This document shows positions 1 to 11,039 of a stretch of 64,000 nt of DNA, piece after piece; within the stretch, counting starts at the first letter, position 1, and each line of letters opens with the position of its first letter. The notes under the pieces were generated by a model. That model ran no database searches, was not told the origin of the DNA, and worked only from the letters and a program-made list of their open reading frames with translations. Source of the DNA: Haloarcula regularis. GTDB lineage: Archaea > Halobacteriota > Halobacteria > Halobacteriales > Haloarculaceae. Made by a program: the position numbers and the translations under genes. The stretch lies in NCBI RefSeq assembly GCF_029338315.1, contig NZ_CP119794.1, positions 1,674,001 through 1,738,000 on the forward strand, written 5' to 3'.

Positions 1-1184
1 CAACTTGCGTCTCTTCTTTCGATCCTTCTGATCTACTTATTGATTGCTCCCATCCAGCATGTAATGATTGGCGGTCTTCGAGGGTTCAAACGGCCAGGGC
101 CACGCGTGTTATCAAAAGATATTTTCGCACGTATTGTCGGATTGGTTATTCTATTTATGTTTCTTGTTTCTGGAGAGCCTTTCTTGGGGACGATAATATA
201 CTGGGTAAGTATACCAATCCTAATCTTCATAGGCTCTCTTTATTTTTGAGCCAATCAATCTCAATTGAAGAATTAATCCGACAGCCACCTTCTACTGCGT
301 CGATACGGAAGTTTCTTACATTCTCATGGCCGCTTGCGTTCAGTTCCTCATTCGTATTGTTGATGTCTCAGTTGGATATATTAATGATTGGTGTTTTTTT
401 ATCTTCTCGTGAGGTCGGTCTATATCGGGCAGTACAACCACTGAAAGAGGTAGTGCTCTTCTTTCTGACTTCGTTTGTATTCCTTTATTTACCAATAGCA
501 ACTGAATACTATGCCGGAGATCGGTACTCTGATCTAAGAGATCTGTATTTGACATCGACAAAATGGATTGTTACTGTTACTTTCCCTATCGTTTTGACGA
601 GCGTTCTATTTGCTAATGATATAATTCGGATTCTTTTTGGAAAAAGCTACACTCCTGCAAGTACTGCCTTTGCAATTTTGGTTATAGGGATGTTCACGCG
701 TGTAATCGTCGGGCCAAATGGTGCGACTATTCAGGCTATCAACCGCTCAGAAATAGAGATGTACGCCTCCTTACTTGGGATGGTGGTAAATGTCGGATTC
801 AATATTATGTTAATTCCTCTGATTGGAATCAAAGGGGCAGCAATTGCGACATCGTTCGGATTCATCTTTTACAATTTAATTGAAATTGTTGTCATCTACC
901 GCGATACCGGGATTGTACCTATTTCAATGACCATTGTCACACCTATAATTCCAACAATAATTATTGGGAGCGTGTCTGCGCTGGTACTTCGTCACTGGAC
1001 CCTTGATCTCCCGTTACTAATGCTTATCACTATATTACTCGGTCTTCTTCATGTGGGGTCGGTCATCATTACAAGGAATCTTGAAGAGAAGGATCTGCTC
1101 TTATTGAAAGAAATCGAAGAAAACACCTCACTAAATCTATCAAGGATAAGGGTATATCTCGAACAGCAGATCGATAAGAGATAG
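1..1184 (+). pseudogene. Oligosaccharide flippase (Wzx/RfbX, MOP superfamily), 5'-partial, frameshifted
   Basis: This is a polytopic membrane protein of the polysaccharide/lipid-linked oligosaccharide flippase type, expected to move lipid-linked glycans across the membrane. The window opens inside the N-terminal half. The frame from base 1 contains GGLRGF, a typical flippase segment, and ends at TGA 247-249. The C-terminal half continues in another frame from 246 as a 312-residue stretch with about six to seven helices. It contains the family-like segments FSWPLAFSS, SQLDILMIG and GPNGATIQA. The two halves join perfectly if the five T at 243-247 were six. I see one broken gene, not two genes; a TTG start at 246 would make an unlikely half-transporter. 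Assignment to the family is secure. Which glycan it moves is unknown, though the surrounding glycosyltransferases imply a surface glycan or N-glycan. Confidence 0.8.
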
Positions 1185-1740
1185 CAGTCCTCCAAAGATC
1201 CCCCGCAAAATAGTGAATAGTGGAAGAATGGTTCTGTTGAACTCTCTTAGCGTTTTGCGGTTTTGTATAGCGGGGAGTTTCCATCGCTTCAGTCGTGAAC
1301 AGCAAGTAGAGTCCATCTCTCGAATGTCAGAGACGAAGGGTTTCAACAAGGCCGAAAGAATATAATGACAGGAAGAATCTTGCAGCGACCCATGGCTCTC
1401 ACAAATGATGGCATAGATCTCCCATGAAAATCCCGCAGCCGCAACTAAAGTCAAGAGAGTGCTGACTGAATGCCACAAAAAAGTCACTTTCTGGATGATT
1501 TGACGATCAGTCTTGGCTTCTACCGCGGAGTAGATTGAGGCAAGTCCAATTCACCGCTCCGGACAGACGAGATAGACCGGATCTTGACGGTAGCTGACGA
1601 AAGCTGTCGCTCACCGCCCAACGGATAGGCCGCGAGCTGACCGGGGTCAGCCCGCGTTTGGTGCCTGGGACGCCGGCACACCAACCCTGTTCGCTTTGAT
1701 TTTTCCACTGTCGACGCAACTCCTCTTCCAGTTCGTGACG
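1185..1740. other. Intergenic stretch without a supportable gene
   Basis: No reading frame here has recognisable protein character. A 115-codon minus-strand frame (1140-1487) overlaps the end of the flippase gene and has no motif I recognise. The stretch 1500-1740 may be the outer part of the decayed transposon that follows, but I could not join it to a protein family. Confidence 0.4.
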
Positions 1741-1754
1741 AATTCAGTCACAGA

Positions 1755-2645
1755 TGACCTCGATCTCTTGGTCTGGATCAGGTATAGACCGTCACTCCGG
1801 GTTGTATCCGGATTTTCGACCGGGCGTACCACCGTCAGTATGTGGTTGTTCGTCGTCCTCGTCTCCGCCGAATGAGGAGGACTCATCCTCAGTACCTCAC
1901 AATACGCTCGCGTTCGCAACAAGCGCTCCACGCTAGCCGTGCGCCGTCTCACCGACGGCGACATCGCCAGCAGCGTCCTCGCGGAGTTTCTGGGCCTCGT
2001 CGATGCCTTCGACTTCGGGGTCAAGGCGCTGTTCCTCGACAGCGAATTCCACGACGGAAAGTGCCTCACGCTGATGCAGGGGCACAATCTCGCAAACGTC
2101 ATGTCGATCATCAAGTGGGAACTCCTGACAAGCGGGCACTGTCCGAAGGAAGGAGTTGTGAGATCGAGCAAGATCTCACGACGGAATTCGACGGTCAGGA
2201 ATGGACCGTCGAATTCCCGGTCATGATCGACTGTACCTACAAACAGGACCGGTACCACGAGCACGGTGTGGCGCGTCACGGCTACGCCGCCGACGCGCCG
2301 TTCATCGACACACCGCAACAGGCTCGCCGTCATTAAAGCAAGCGGTTCGGAATCCAAGCGACCTACCGGTTGTCAGAGTCGTCGCTGATTTCGAAGATGG
2401 CGACAGACTTGACGCGAAGAGTGTTGTTCGTAGTAATTAGCCTGCTTGTCCAGAACGTCTGGTGGTATCTCCACTGGGAGTATGTAGCGACGCCCCGCCG
2501 AGGCGGGCGTCGCCTCTGGTGTTGGCCATTCGAGGAATATAAAATCTGCATGGTTACACGCGCAACCTAGAACGCGCTCTTGGATCGGCGGTCGATCCCG
2601 GTTAACCGCTTACCTGGCGACCGTTTCGAGCGGTAATACCGACCG
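1755..2645 (+). pseudogene. Degenerate ISH3-type (IS4-like DDE) transposase
   Basis: Pieces of one transposase are spread over three frames. From 1939 the frame reads LTDGDIASSVLAEFLGLVDAF and later LFLDSEFHDGKCLTLMQGHN. From about 2190 a different frame gives WTVEFPVMIDCTYKQDRY, then EHGVARHGYAADAPFIDT. From about 2420 a third gives LLVQNVWWYLHWEYVATP and RRGGRRLWCWPFEEY. These segments, in this order, are characteristic of haloarchaeal ISH3-family transposases. A tail resembling the usual 'RxxPxNRxPxDRF' C-terminus follows at about 2585-2630. Several frameshifts and at least one gap separate the pieces, so this copy is truly dead. I could not place the terminal inverted repeats. Confidence 0.75.
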
Positions 2646-2765
2646 GAATGGCTCTTCAAGCAGTGGCAGCAGTTCGCCGCCGACGACGGCACCTTCGTAA
2701 CATCGCTGGCCTGGAGTGGGCGCCAACTACCGGTCCGTGTACTGTTTCATCAGAAAACTCGTCCC

Positions 2766-2987
2766 TCAGAACCATTCAGACGAGGATTCTTTGAGGTACT
2801 GATCCTCATCAGACTGCTCCTTGCTCGGTGGCATATGTGGTCTCTCGTACCATCGAAGCTTCTCGTTCTCTCGCTCAAGCGCAACTAGCCGCTCAAGAAT
2901 CTCTTCCTTGGCAGGCTCTGAAGAGGTCATAGACAGGCGAGACGGGATGGTCTCCCACTCTGAGACCATCCTCAGAAGCGTGTTCAC
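2766..2987 (-). pseudogene. IS66-type transposase, N-terminal fragment
   Basis: A 73-residue frame carries the coiled-coil start typical of haloarchaeal IS66 transposases. It has an ERLVALERENEKLRWYE helix followed by RPHMPPSKEQS, which parallels the 'YENPxTPPSxxR' motif of the family. Full proteins are several hundred residues, so only the extreme N-terminus remains and the catalytic domain is absent. It lies beside the ISH3 remnant and marks this interval as a dump of transposon pieces. Confidence 0.6.
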
Positions 2988-3119
2988 TCGATTGGTGCAT
3001 CGATCTACGATACCAGTCGGGCCTCCCTACGAGAGGTTGGCGGAATCGATCTGGGGGTAAACACGTACAATTAATCATTCATCAAGACCGGTTCTTTGTC
3101 CGATATGAAAACATGAGAT

Positions 3120-3827
3120 TTACTTCTTCACATCCGAGCAGATGTACTCGACTTCTGGAAAGATGAGTTCGAAAACCCATGTAAAAAGTAGATTATCAGC
3201 CATAAGCTGAATTATGGGGAGCAAATATTTAGTGAAGAAAATTCCTCCGGATGTAGGCGAATGGCTATGTGGATAATCATCCGACTTATCCAGATACCGA
3301 GTTCTATATTTCAACTTATCATTTAACGTATTGTAATCTACACTCTGAAATCTGCTCTCCAGCATGTTTCTTGCTGAGATCGGAGATAGGTTGTAAACAT
3401 TATTTTTATAATAGTTTGCTACCTGACGGGTGAGGAGAATATCGGCTAACAGTACGCCCCACTTTCGGGGAAGATAAGAATACCAACGAGGGGGACTATG
3501 TGGTCTTCCTGGAAATAGTCGATTAGGAAAACTGAACATAGCAACACCGGAGGGCTTAATAACTCTCTGAATTTCATCAAGCATTAATGATTTGTCGTGC
3601 ACGTGTTCTAAGACTTGATAACAAAGGATGTAATCAAAGCAGTCGTTTTTAAATGGGAGTTGGCATCCATCGCCAAACAGATACTGTATATCCAAAGACG
3701 GTTTTAGATCAATATCTATTCCAATTATATTTGCATCAACATTTTTAAGCTTTGAACCACTTTTTGTCCCGATATCTAATACTATATCTTCTTCGGAAAC
3801 ACGTTCCTCTATCTCCGTATATAGCAT
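3120..3827 (-). CDS. Class I SAM-dependent methyltransferase
   Basis: A protein of about 235 residues with the Rossmann-type methyltransferase pattern. Motif I is DIVLDIGTKSG (residues about 15-26), which binds the S-adenosylmethionine methionine moiety. An acidic residue ends strand 2 at IGIDID. The motif IV region FDYILCYQVLEHVHD and post-motif RVIKPSGVAMFSFPN are typical of methyltransferases acting on small molecules or glycans. It sits among glycosyltransferase genes on the same strand, so methylation of a surface glycan sugar is a reasonable inference, but the substrate cannot be read from sequence. ATG at 3827 is preferred over the GTG just before it. The coding region is AT-rich, like its neighbours. 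Confidence 0.85.
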   Translation of the reverse strand: MLYTEIEERVSEEDIVLDIGTKSGSKLKNVDANIIGIDIDLKPSLDIQYLFGDGCQLPFKNDCFDYILCYQVLEHVHDKSLMLDEIQRVIKPSGVAMFSFPNRLFPGRPHSPPRWYSYLPRKWGVLLADILLTRQVANYYKNNVYNLSPISARNMLESRFQSVDYNTLNDKLKYRTRYLDKSDDYPHSHSPTSGGIFFTKYLLPIIQLMADNLLFTWVFELIFPEVEYICSDVKK

Positions 3828-3935
3828 CACTAAAAGAACTCTACGCGAGTAAAAATATATTTTGGTTTAAAATATTTCATATTCCTTTGTATGAATGTAG
3901 TTAACCAGTATTATCACCTGCACTACGTGAGATGA

Positions 3936-5062
3936 TCAATTACCAGTATGGTTCAGAATTATCCTTTCGATGTCATTAATTATTCTCTCCTGAGAATGGT
4001 GTTCCTCCACGTACTCTCTAGCCCTTCGGCCAAGTTTATTTCGAAGTTTGGGTCGTTCTGATATCTCCCGTACATCGTTAACCATTGCTGAAATTGAGCC
4101 AGATACCTTTCCAACTGCTTCTTGTTCAATAATCCCGTCAGCTTCATAGTGTAGGGAAATAACTGGACAGCAATAACCCCAAGCTTCTAAAAATGTATTG
4201 GGGAATCCTTCGAAATCAGATGTGTTTACCAGCATTTGAGCCTGATTATAATATTCCATAATCTCTTGAGGAGGAACATACCCTAAGAAAGAAACATTCT
4301 CAAGCTGACTCGACCATTCCATAATTTCGGAATAATATTGATCGTTTTCTGTCTTGGGACCAATGAGTATAAATTCTTTTTCAGGTAATTTTGAGGCTAA
4401 ATTTAAAAACCTATGTGGTTTTTTTTGACTTCTTTCGACCCGTCCAACCCAAAGAATATATTCTCTTTCCTCATGTTCTGTAACGGAAGATATGTCTGGA
4501 GAGTTATGGATATTCTTTACTAGAATTGCCTCTTTATTGTATTCTTCCATAACTATTTTTGTTGTTTAACAGTCTGTGCTAGCACGGTGTCCACGCGTTG
4601 GATCGCGATGCGGTACAACCAATATTGAATTAGATTGTAGTTCTTTTTAAGCAGTTTCGGGATTACATTGTTGTCATTGGATATGCTAAATATAATGTCC
4701 TTGTCTTTTATCTCTGACAAAAACCATAGTGAAAGGCAGAGCATAGGTTTTCCTCGAAGGTAATAAATATCAGCGTCAATTTCCTTAAGAACTGTAGAAA
4801 TCTTCTGAAGGTTACTTACTGCGTCCAAGTATGAATTATAATGGGTTGGTAATTTAGCCCAATACTCAATACCATTCCGTTTTGTTATAGAGTTGCCATA
4901 TGCCTCAGAACATAAGAACGTCACCTCAAATCCTCTGTTTTTGAGGGCTTCGCCAATTAAAACCTCTTGCCGCTCTGCCCCCCCAGCCATTTCTTCATCT
5001 GGATCTGAAAAGCGGAGAGATTCAGGCGAGATAAAACAAACGTGAGCGAGGCAATTAGACAT
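3936..5062 (-). pseudogene. GT4-type glycosyltransferase, one frameshift
   Basis: Two adjoining frames make one GT-B glycosyltransferase of about 375 residues. The N-terminal acceptor domain (4553-5062) has the glycine-rich start AGGAERQEVLIGEALKNRGF. The C-terminal donor domain (3936-4550) has ILWVGRVERSQKKPHRFLNLA, VSFLGYVPPQEI and the nucleotide-sugar binding segment NTSDFEGFPNTFLEAWGYCCP with the conserved E-x7-E pattern. The first frame stops at a run of five A (minus strand, 4556-4560). One extra A gives a seamless 'TVKQQKIVMEEYN' join. Family members transfer a sugar from an NDP-sugar to a glycan acceptor at the cytoplasmic face of the membrane. Donor and acceptor are unknown. Confidence 0.82.
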
Positions 5063-5636
5063 ACATCCACTTAAAGAGTGGAAATTTAAATTATTTCCGA
5101 TCAGTGATTTTGAGTTAGATTTGGTCTCGTCCAGGTAATTAATGAAAGGTACTCTTCTTTATAGGATTATTGATAATCTTAGGTTAGGTCATCCCACTCA
5201 GTCAAACCAGTGTTACTGTGCACTCTGGCCATAGATAAAAATCAAGAGGGTCTCAGTAACTTAGCGGTAGAGTCACCAGACTGCCTAACACCAACAATTG
5301 CGTGCCAGCGAGTGACCATCCAGCACATTGACGCGAATCTCTTTGCCACCATATGTCATTCGCCGAATCCACCGGAGCGGGCTGATTCAATCTTTGCCGT
5401 AGGATTCGATCTGCTCGTGAAAGTTTGAATCGTGAACGGACCACAAGCCGAAGAGGTAGGAGTACTTGCAGCCAGCTACTTCTTCTTTGAGTTCGGTGAC
5501 GATTTCGCGGGTGAGGTCGAGCTTAGTATCGTGGTCTTCGTCATTTAGTTATAATTATTCACAGAAGTAGTCGTGGCAACGATCGTAATAATGCTGGCTT
5601 CGAAGTATCAATTGTGAAGGGTAGGTGCTGGGTTCC
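5063..5636. other. Gene-poor interval with ORF remnants
   Basis: No complete gene is visible. On the minus strand an open frame at about 5392-5523 reads LTREIVTELKEEVAG then KYSYLFGLWSVHDS. It looks like real protein but has no start codon and stops at 5392. A different frame at about 5270-5370 shows GGKEIRVNVLDGHSLARNCW. These look like leftovers of a lost gene or mobile element. I cannot name the family. Confidence 0.35.
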
Positions 5637-6682
5637 CTAGTTCAAATCGGTCCTGGAGAGCATTGTTTTTGCTCGCTCCAAGAATGTGTGCGACTTATGC
5701 ACAGCTTCTCTCCCTTTCTGGGCGATTGCCTTACGTTCGGCCTCATTCTGTAAGTAGTAGCGAATTTTTTCCCGAAGATCGGTTTCATCAGAATATGTTA
5801 CGATTTCTTCCCCTATCTCAAATAGCTCACTTAATAGTTCATTTTCATCCACAAGTTGGAAACATTCTGATCCGAGTAATTCGAAAGTTCGTGGATTAAC
5901 TGCTCTTTTCGAAGTTCCCCGTTGAATATTAAGTCCTATTCTTGAAGATGTATATATGGAATTTATATCATTGTGGTCTATATTATAATTGTGCAGTGAT
6001 CGATCTATGTTATTGTAAAAGCTTTGTACATTAGATATTTGGGTATATTTTTTCGGGTGTATTGCTGCCCCCAAATCTCAACATTCAAGGCTTCATTCTC
6101 TATTACTGATTTGAGTATCCGGAGGCGGTTCTCATACAACCTTCCTACAAAACAGATATCACGCTTAAATTTTGTATCATGTGGCGAATATATGTCAGAA
6201 TCAAAGCCAAACGGCAACAGCTCAGCCTCTATTCCATAGTTGCGGAGATCAGGTATATCACTTGGATCTACAACAAAGACACGGTCGTAATACTCACCAG
6301 CCTCGACCACATTTGGATAATATATGGCTTTATCATAACACCATAGGATATTCGTACAGTGGTCGGAGACTTCCAGAGCGGTTTCTGGTTGTATAATGCT
6401 ACCCTTTAAAAACAGGGTAATATCTGGATCGAATTTTTTAATTTCCCCGACAACACGTTGATTATATTTGGATACAATGTCATCAATGACCTGAAGTCTC
6501 GCTCGCTCAAACGATTTTCGAGACGTCTTTCGCCAAAATCCAAGCTTGAACTTCTGCAACAGGGTTGTATCCCATACATTCGGCCATTCAGAGACACTCA
6601 CAGAATGACCAAGTTTCCTGAAGGATTTAGCTATAGATTCCCGATACCCGTGATAATTATGACCCGATATGAGAATACGCAT
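5637..6682 (-). pseudogene. CgeB-like glycosyltransferase, one frameshift
   Basis: Two overlapping frames form one protein of about 348 residues. The N-terminal part begins MRILISGHNYHGYRES and contains ILWCYDKAIYYPN, VFVVDPSDIPDLRNYGIEAELLPFGFD and ICFVGRLYENRLRIL. The C-terminal part has the SRIGLNIQRGT segment and a typical NPRTFELLGSECFQLVDEN donor-site region, followed by a helical tail. This order matches glycosyltransferases related to spore maturation protein CgeB. The frame breaks at a run of five G (minus strand, 6068-6072). Six G would join 'VEIWG' to 'AAIHPKKY'. The sugar specificity is unknown; the setting is the surface glycan cluster. Confidence 0.78.
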
Positions 6683-6683
6683 A

Positions 6684-8443
6684 TTATCGGATTAGGTAGT
6701 TTGTCGATTCTCCATTCGTATATATTTTACTAACAGATGGATCTGACTGGAGGCGGTTGAAGTCCTCAGGAGTATAGTCCCAGTAGAATTCATATTTTGG
6801 ATGCATCTTCCTATCATAGTACCTTCCTAATCTTGTAATTATTAGATATTGGGATGTGGTATAGCTTTGACTTAGATGATTCTGCTTAGTATAATTAAAG
6901 TGAGGTGGTGGAATCACTCCCTGCTCTTTCGACGCACACTATCGGGCAAACTTGAACCAATCCTCCCCCCCATAGTAGTTAACAACTTTTCTTGAGTGAA
7001 TCCAAGTTCGTTAATTAACATATCTTGATTTCTGAACTCTAATGTCCACTCAGCAATAGCTTGTTCATTTTTTGCTACCTGCTGGTTCGGAGAACTTGTA
7101 AATGGTGAAGAATAAAGATTAATGAGTGAAAAAATTAATATTAAAGTTACCACACAAAGGGCAATCTGGGTTTTATTTCTTCTATTTAGGTCTCTTATCT
7201 TCCATACCGATAGGATTGTTCCGGAGAAAATTACGTATTTCGAAATGCGACCGAATCCAATAATGATATCTGTGATCATAGATACTGCGGCTGCAAAGGA
7301 ACTGAGGATAAATATGATCACAAAGAAGATATAGACTGGATTCAATCTTTTTCTTAATATAAGACCGATCACGGAAAGAACACTAATGACTCCAAGGATA
7401 GCAATTTGACCATATCTTAGTATTGCATTTTGTAGAATATAATTTATTGGCAATACACCAAAAAAGGACTTATATTGATCTACTGACGTACCTTGAGTTG
7501 GAAAGTTAATGAAGGAACTAGGGAGGAGAGATGCCAGTACACGAACAAAGTGTGAACCGATAATTGGGAAAGCAGAATACCACGTAAGGAATATAACGCC
7601 GAGCAGTAGCAAAATCAAGTAACTAGTTTGGGCACCAAAACTCGTTAACTGGTTGTCTCGTTGATGCACTGTGACGTATAAGAAAATCATAAATCCAATT
7701 CCCAATCCCGCAATTGGGTGGTAGAATACTATAGCAAAGACAGATGTGATAAGGATTACAATATAACGAAAATCATTAGTATTAAAAAATTTCGAATATA
7801 TATAAAATATGAAAATAGCAAACATAAACCCCTGAATACTGGGTGCTAATTTGATTGTTGCATCACGAAAAATTGGAATAATGAGCAGTGGGGTCGCATA
7901 AGTTAAGCTTTTGAAATCAAAAGAGTACCGAATAATGAGGCCGGCCGCTAAAGTATAAATAAGAAAGTAAATTGGTGGAATAACGCTAAGTAGAATTCTG
8001 GGAGGTACATCAGTCAATAGTGCTACAATTGATGTGACAATATGGATACCAGGATAAATGTTGTACTCTGTAATCGACCCCAAAGTAAGTATATTTGTAA
8101 TATAACCTAAATGGTTTGCCGGATCGTATCTCCCATAGAAGTAGTATCCACGAATCAGGGGCATAAAGCACAAAATGGTACTCACAAGAAGACCTTGCAA
8201 AGTTGCAAATTTTAACTCGAAATGTCTGTCGACATATATAATAAATAAGAACACAAAAATATATTCGGATATTATTAGGGTCCAAAAAATCAAAGGGTAT
8301 GACTCATATATCGAAAATTCATATCCGGTGACAGGATTTTGGAGAGAGAGGATGGATAACACGCATAGATTTCCGAAGCCAAAAATTAAGAGTAGTCGTG
8401 AATGCTCAGAAAGTGCGGGTCGGTGCCCTAATATATTGAACAT
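6684..8443 (-). pseudogene. Polytopic membrane glycosyltransferase-like protein, one frameshift
   Basis: About 586 residues when two frames are joined. The first 509 residues contain roughly twelve hydrophobic helices, with a charged loop YGRYDPANHLGYITNI near residue 105 that resembles the acidic, donor-facing loop of GT-C enzymes. A stop at 6914-6916 separates it from a 77-residue soluble tail (6684-6917) ending RLQSDPSVSKIYTNGES. Tails of this kind are common at the C-terminus of archaeal GT-C-like membrane proteins. One more G in the run at 6919-6921 makes the reading continuous. By analogy GT-C proteins use lipid-linked sugars outside the membrane. No catalytic residue can be assigned with confidence, so the function is inferred from topology and neighbours. 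Confidence 0.65.
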
Positions 8444-8581
8444 ATTATAATGATCGCAAGACTCAGACTCTTGTACTATTCAATAATTCATTGCCCCTCT
8501 ACTTTAAAAATGCCGGAACTCCAGAAGACCGTTTCGTGTGTCCTCCAATATTATACTTCAATCCCTATTCTGAAGCGCGGT

Positions 8582-9705
8582 TCAGATGAGGTTAGTGTAT
8601 AGGTCATTGGTGCGCTCCGCTACACCCTCCCAAGAGTATTCTTCTTCAACTAGTCGTCTCGCATTCCGTCCCCACTCGCGGGCTTCCTTGGGACTGTTTA
8701 GTGCGTGTCGGAGGCCCTCGACCAGTTCGTCCGGCGACTCGGGCGGGACGAGATAGCCAGTCTCCCGGTGGTCAACAAACTCCTTGATCCCCTCTACCGA
8801 TGTGGCTATCACCGGTGCACCGGAGGCCCAGGCCTCCAGAAGCGTGAGTGGGTGGCCTTCCCAGACCGACGGTAGCACGAAGACCCCGGCCGTCGCGTAA
8901 TGTCTTGTAACTATTTCGTCGGGGACTCTCCCCTCGAACGACACTCGCTCACTCACGCTTAGGTCGGCCGCGAGTTCGGCCAGTTTCCTCACGTGGACCG
9001 GTTCCGACGACTATAAGATCGGTCTCCGGAAACTGCGACTCAACTCGTTCGAATGCGCGAATCAGGTCAGAGACGCGCTTTTTGGGTGCCAAGCGGCCGA
9101 GAAAGAGAATATCGGATCCGCGTTCCAGATCATTCGAAAACCGATCCAAGTCTACGCCATTGGGAATGCAGCTCACATTGGTGTGGTGATCGGACAGCAG
9201 GCCGACGTGCTCGTTATTGACCGATATCACGTGATCGTAATCGAATTCGAGAACGAACTGGCGTTCTATTCGGCGCTTAATACCAGCGAGCTTTGGACGT
9301 GTCCCGACCGACACCTGATGGAATCGCTGTCCCGTGAACTGTGAACACTGTCGCGGCATCCGTAGCTATCTTGCCTAAGCGGGTCGGTATCGCAGGCAGG
9401 AACGTATGGCCGTGGATGATGTCGTAGTCATTCAAGAACAATCGCGGTAGCGGTGTGAACATAGAGGTGGCTCGACCGATGGGATTCCAGTACTCGGTAC
9501 AGGGCGCAAGCCGGTGTAATGTCACGTTCCCATCAGCAAACTGTTCGGAAGAACTGTACTGTTCCCCATCTTTCTCCAGCGCCCGAGTGTAGATATCGAT
9601 CTGGTGTTCGAAGTTCTCGGCGAGAGCAGTCGATAGCTCCTTCACGTGAACGGGGCCGCCCCCGGTTCGAGGCCACCAGTCGTCTTGTATCATTGCAATA
9701 CGCAT
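8582..9705 (-). pseudogene. GT4 glycosyltransferase, two frameshifts
   Basis: Three frames make one GT-B enzyme of about 374 residues. The N-terminal piece (9277-9705) starts MRIAMIQDDWWPRTGGGPVHV and contains DYDIIHGHTFLPAIPTR. The middle piece has HVISVNNEH, CIPNGVDLDRF and ILFLGRLAPKKRVSDLIRAF. The last piece (8582-8992) has VSFEGRVPDEIVTRHYATA and PSVWEGHPLTLLEAWASGAPV, which holds the donor-binding E-x7-E motif. The frames meet near 9293 and 8995. Both are restored by adding two bases (AA and CA, each within a short repeat) or by removing one. The start at 9705 lies four bases from the stop of the sulfatase gene, indicating one transcript. From here onward base composition rises to that of the bulk genome. 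Confidence 0.82.
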
Positions 9706-9708
9706 CAA

Positions 9709-10968
9709 TTATTCCTTGTACCCAAGAGCACTCAACCGCCGCTCGATCTCTTCGCCAACGTTCTCATCCTCGCCGACATCGTCACCATGTTCAACGCGAA
9801 CACGTTGTTCCACATGGGCTTTAAGCTCGGAGCGAAGTGACCTGTCTGAGCACTCCTCGAACTCTATTGTCCCACTATCTCGATCTCGTTCACAGAAACA
9901 TACGTCCTCGTGAGTGCGAACAGCATACCGTCGGAGTCGACTGTGTTCACCCAGTCCACGAGCTTGCGAGAAAACCCGTCTGTCTGTCGAAGCGTCTAAC
10001 AGCGATGTACCATCACTATTGTCTCCTCTGACCGTACCCTCGATGGTCGCCACAATATCTATCGTGCTCACAGGTGCCTCCACAGATTTGCTATGGCCGT
10101 CTGGAAGCCGCACGATCAGCGGTATATGAGTGGTTTCGTTATGCAAATAACGCGGGTGTTCGTAGTAGCCGTGTTCTCCAAATGCATCACCGTGGTCGGC
10201 AGTTATGATAACCAGTGACTGTTCCAATAATCCCCGCTCACGAAGTTCGTCAAGGAACGCACCGATGTACTCGTCGTTGTACCGGATTTCGGCGTCATAC
10301 AGATCAATCAACAACTGCTGTTCTGCCTCAGTAATTGACTCAGGGTCGTCGATAGCACGCTGGTACAATGACTGTGCGTCCCGGCCCGCCAAGCCTTGGT
10401 CAGCGTACAGTGTCGCATACTCTCCAGGAGGTTCGTACGGACCGTGCGTGTCCATATAGTGGTTCCAGAGGAAGAACGGCTCCCCACCAGCTAGGGAGTC
10501 AATCCACCCTAGCGAGCGCTTGTTGATTTCCTCAGCGCGTGCATAGTGGCGATTTCGAATCTTGTCGAGTGCCCGTTGTGCGAGCGCGATTAGCTTGTGT
10601 TGGCCGAGATGGAGGTCGTCGTCGAAGACATCGAACCCCCGGTCGAAACCGTACGCCCGAGAGACAAACGGGTTCGAGTGAAACCCTGCCGTCGCAAACC
10701 CTTCTTCGGAGAGCGTTGACGCAATAGTGTCAGAGTTGAGGTGGTACTTCGAGTTAATAGCGACGTCAGGGAACTTCCCGGTCAATAGAGCTGGAACCGC
10801 CTCTCGTGTGTGCGAACTCGCACTGTAAGCGTTCGTAAATCGGACACTTTGCTCCGCGAGTTCGTCCAGTACGGGCGACGTGTCGCGGTGGTACCCATAG
10901 CAGGAGAGATGATCGGCACGGAGGGCGTCAGCAGTTAATAGAACGACGTGCTTTATGCCTTGACTCAT
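9709..10968 (-). CDS. Sulfatase (alkaline phosphatase superfamily)
   Basis: A 419-residue protein with the arylsulfatase/phosphonate-hydrolase fold. The metal-binding start VVLLTADALRADHLSCYGY is followed by SASSHTREAVPALLTGK. There the nucleophile position of the family (C/S-x-P/A-x-R) is occupied by serine, with histidine where proline is usual. ITADHGDAFGEHG near residue 255 supplies the second metal site (DH...H). Family members cleave or transfer sulfate or phospho-esters. In surface glycan clusters such enzymes are thought to modify sulfated sugars. There is no signal peptide, so it acts inside the cell or needs a partner. It lies between two glycosyltransferase genes on the same strand. 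A serine-type site would require the serine-type maturation system. Confidence 0.85.
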   Translation of the reverse strand: MSQGIKHVVLLTADALRADHLSCYGYHRDTSPVLDELAEQSVRFTNAYSASSHTREAVPALLTGKFPDVAINSKYHLNSDTIASTLSEEGFATAGFHSNPFVSRAYGFDRGFDVFDDDLHLGQHKLIALAQRALDKIRNRHYARAEEINKRSLGWIDSLAGGEPFFLWNHYMDTHGPYEPPGEYATLYADQGLAGRDAQSLYQRAIDDPESITEAEQQLLIDLYDAEIRYNDEYIGAFLDELRERGLLEQSLVIITADHGDAFGEHGYYEHPRYLHNETTHIPLIVRLPDGHSKSVEAPVSTIDIVATIEGTVRGDNSDGTSLLDASTDRRVFSQARGLGEHSRLRRYAVRTHEDVCFCERDRDSGTIEFEECSDRSLRSELKAHVEQRVRVEHGDDVGEDENVGEEIERRLSALGYKE

Positions 10969-11039
10969 CTATATCAGCAGGATACGATTGTAGTCCAATA
11001 AATGGTTCCTATGATAAATTTGGAGTACAGCAAAGGATC

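Noticed and set aside
241..250. Programmed -1 frameshifting in the flippase gene
   Set aside because: The T run lacks a proper slippery heptamer and stimulatory structure, and many other genes show similar breaks, so a sequence error is simpler.
1140..1487. 115-codon minus-strand frame with a hydrophobic start
   Set aside because: Overlaps the 3' end of the flippase and has no recognisable domain; too weak.
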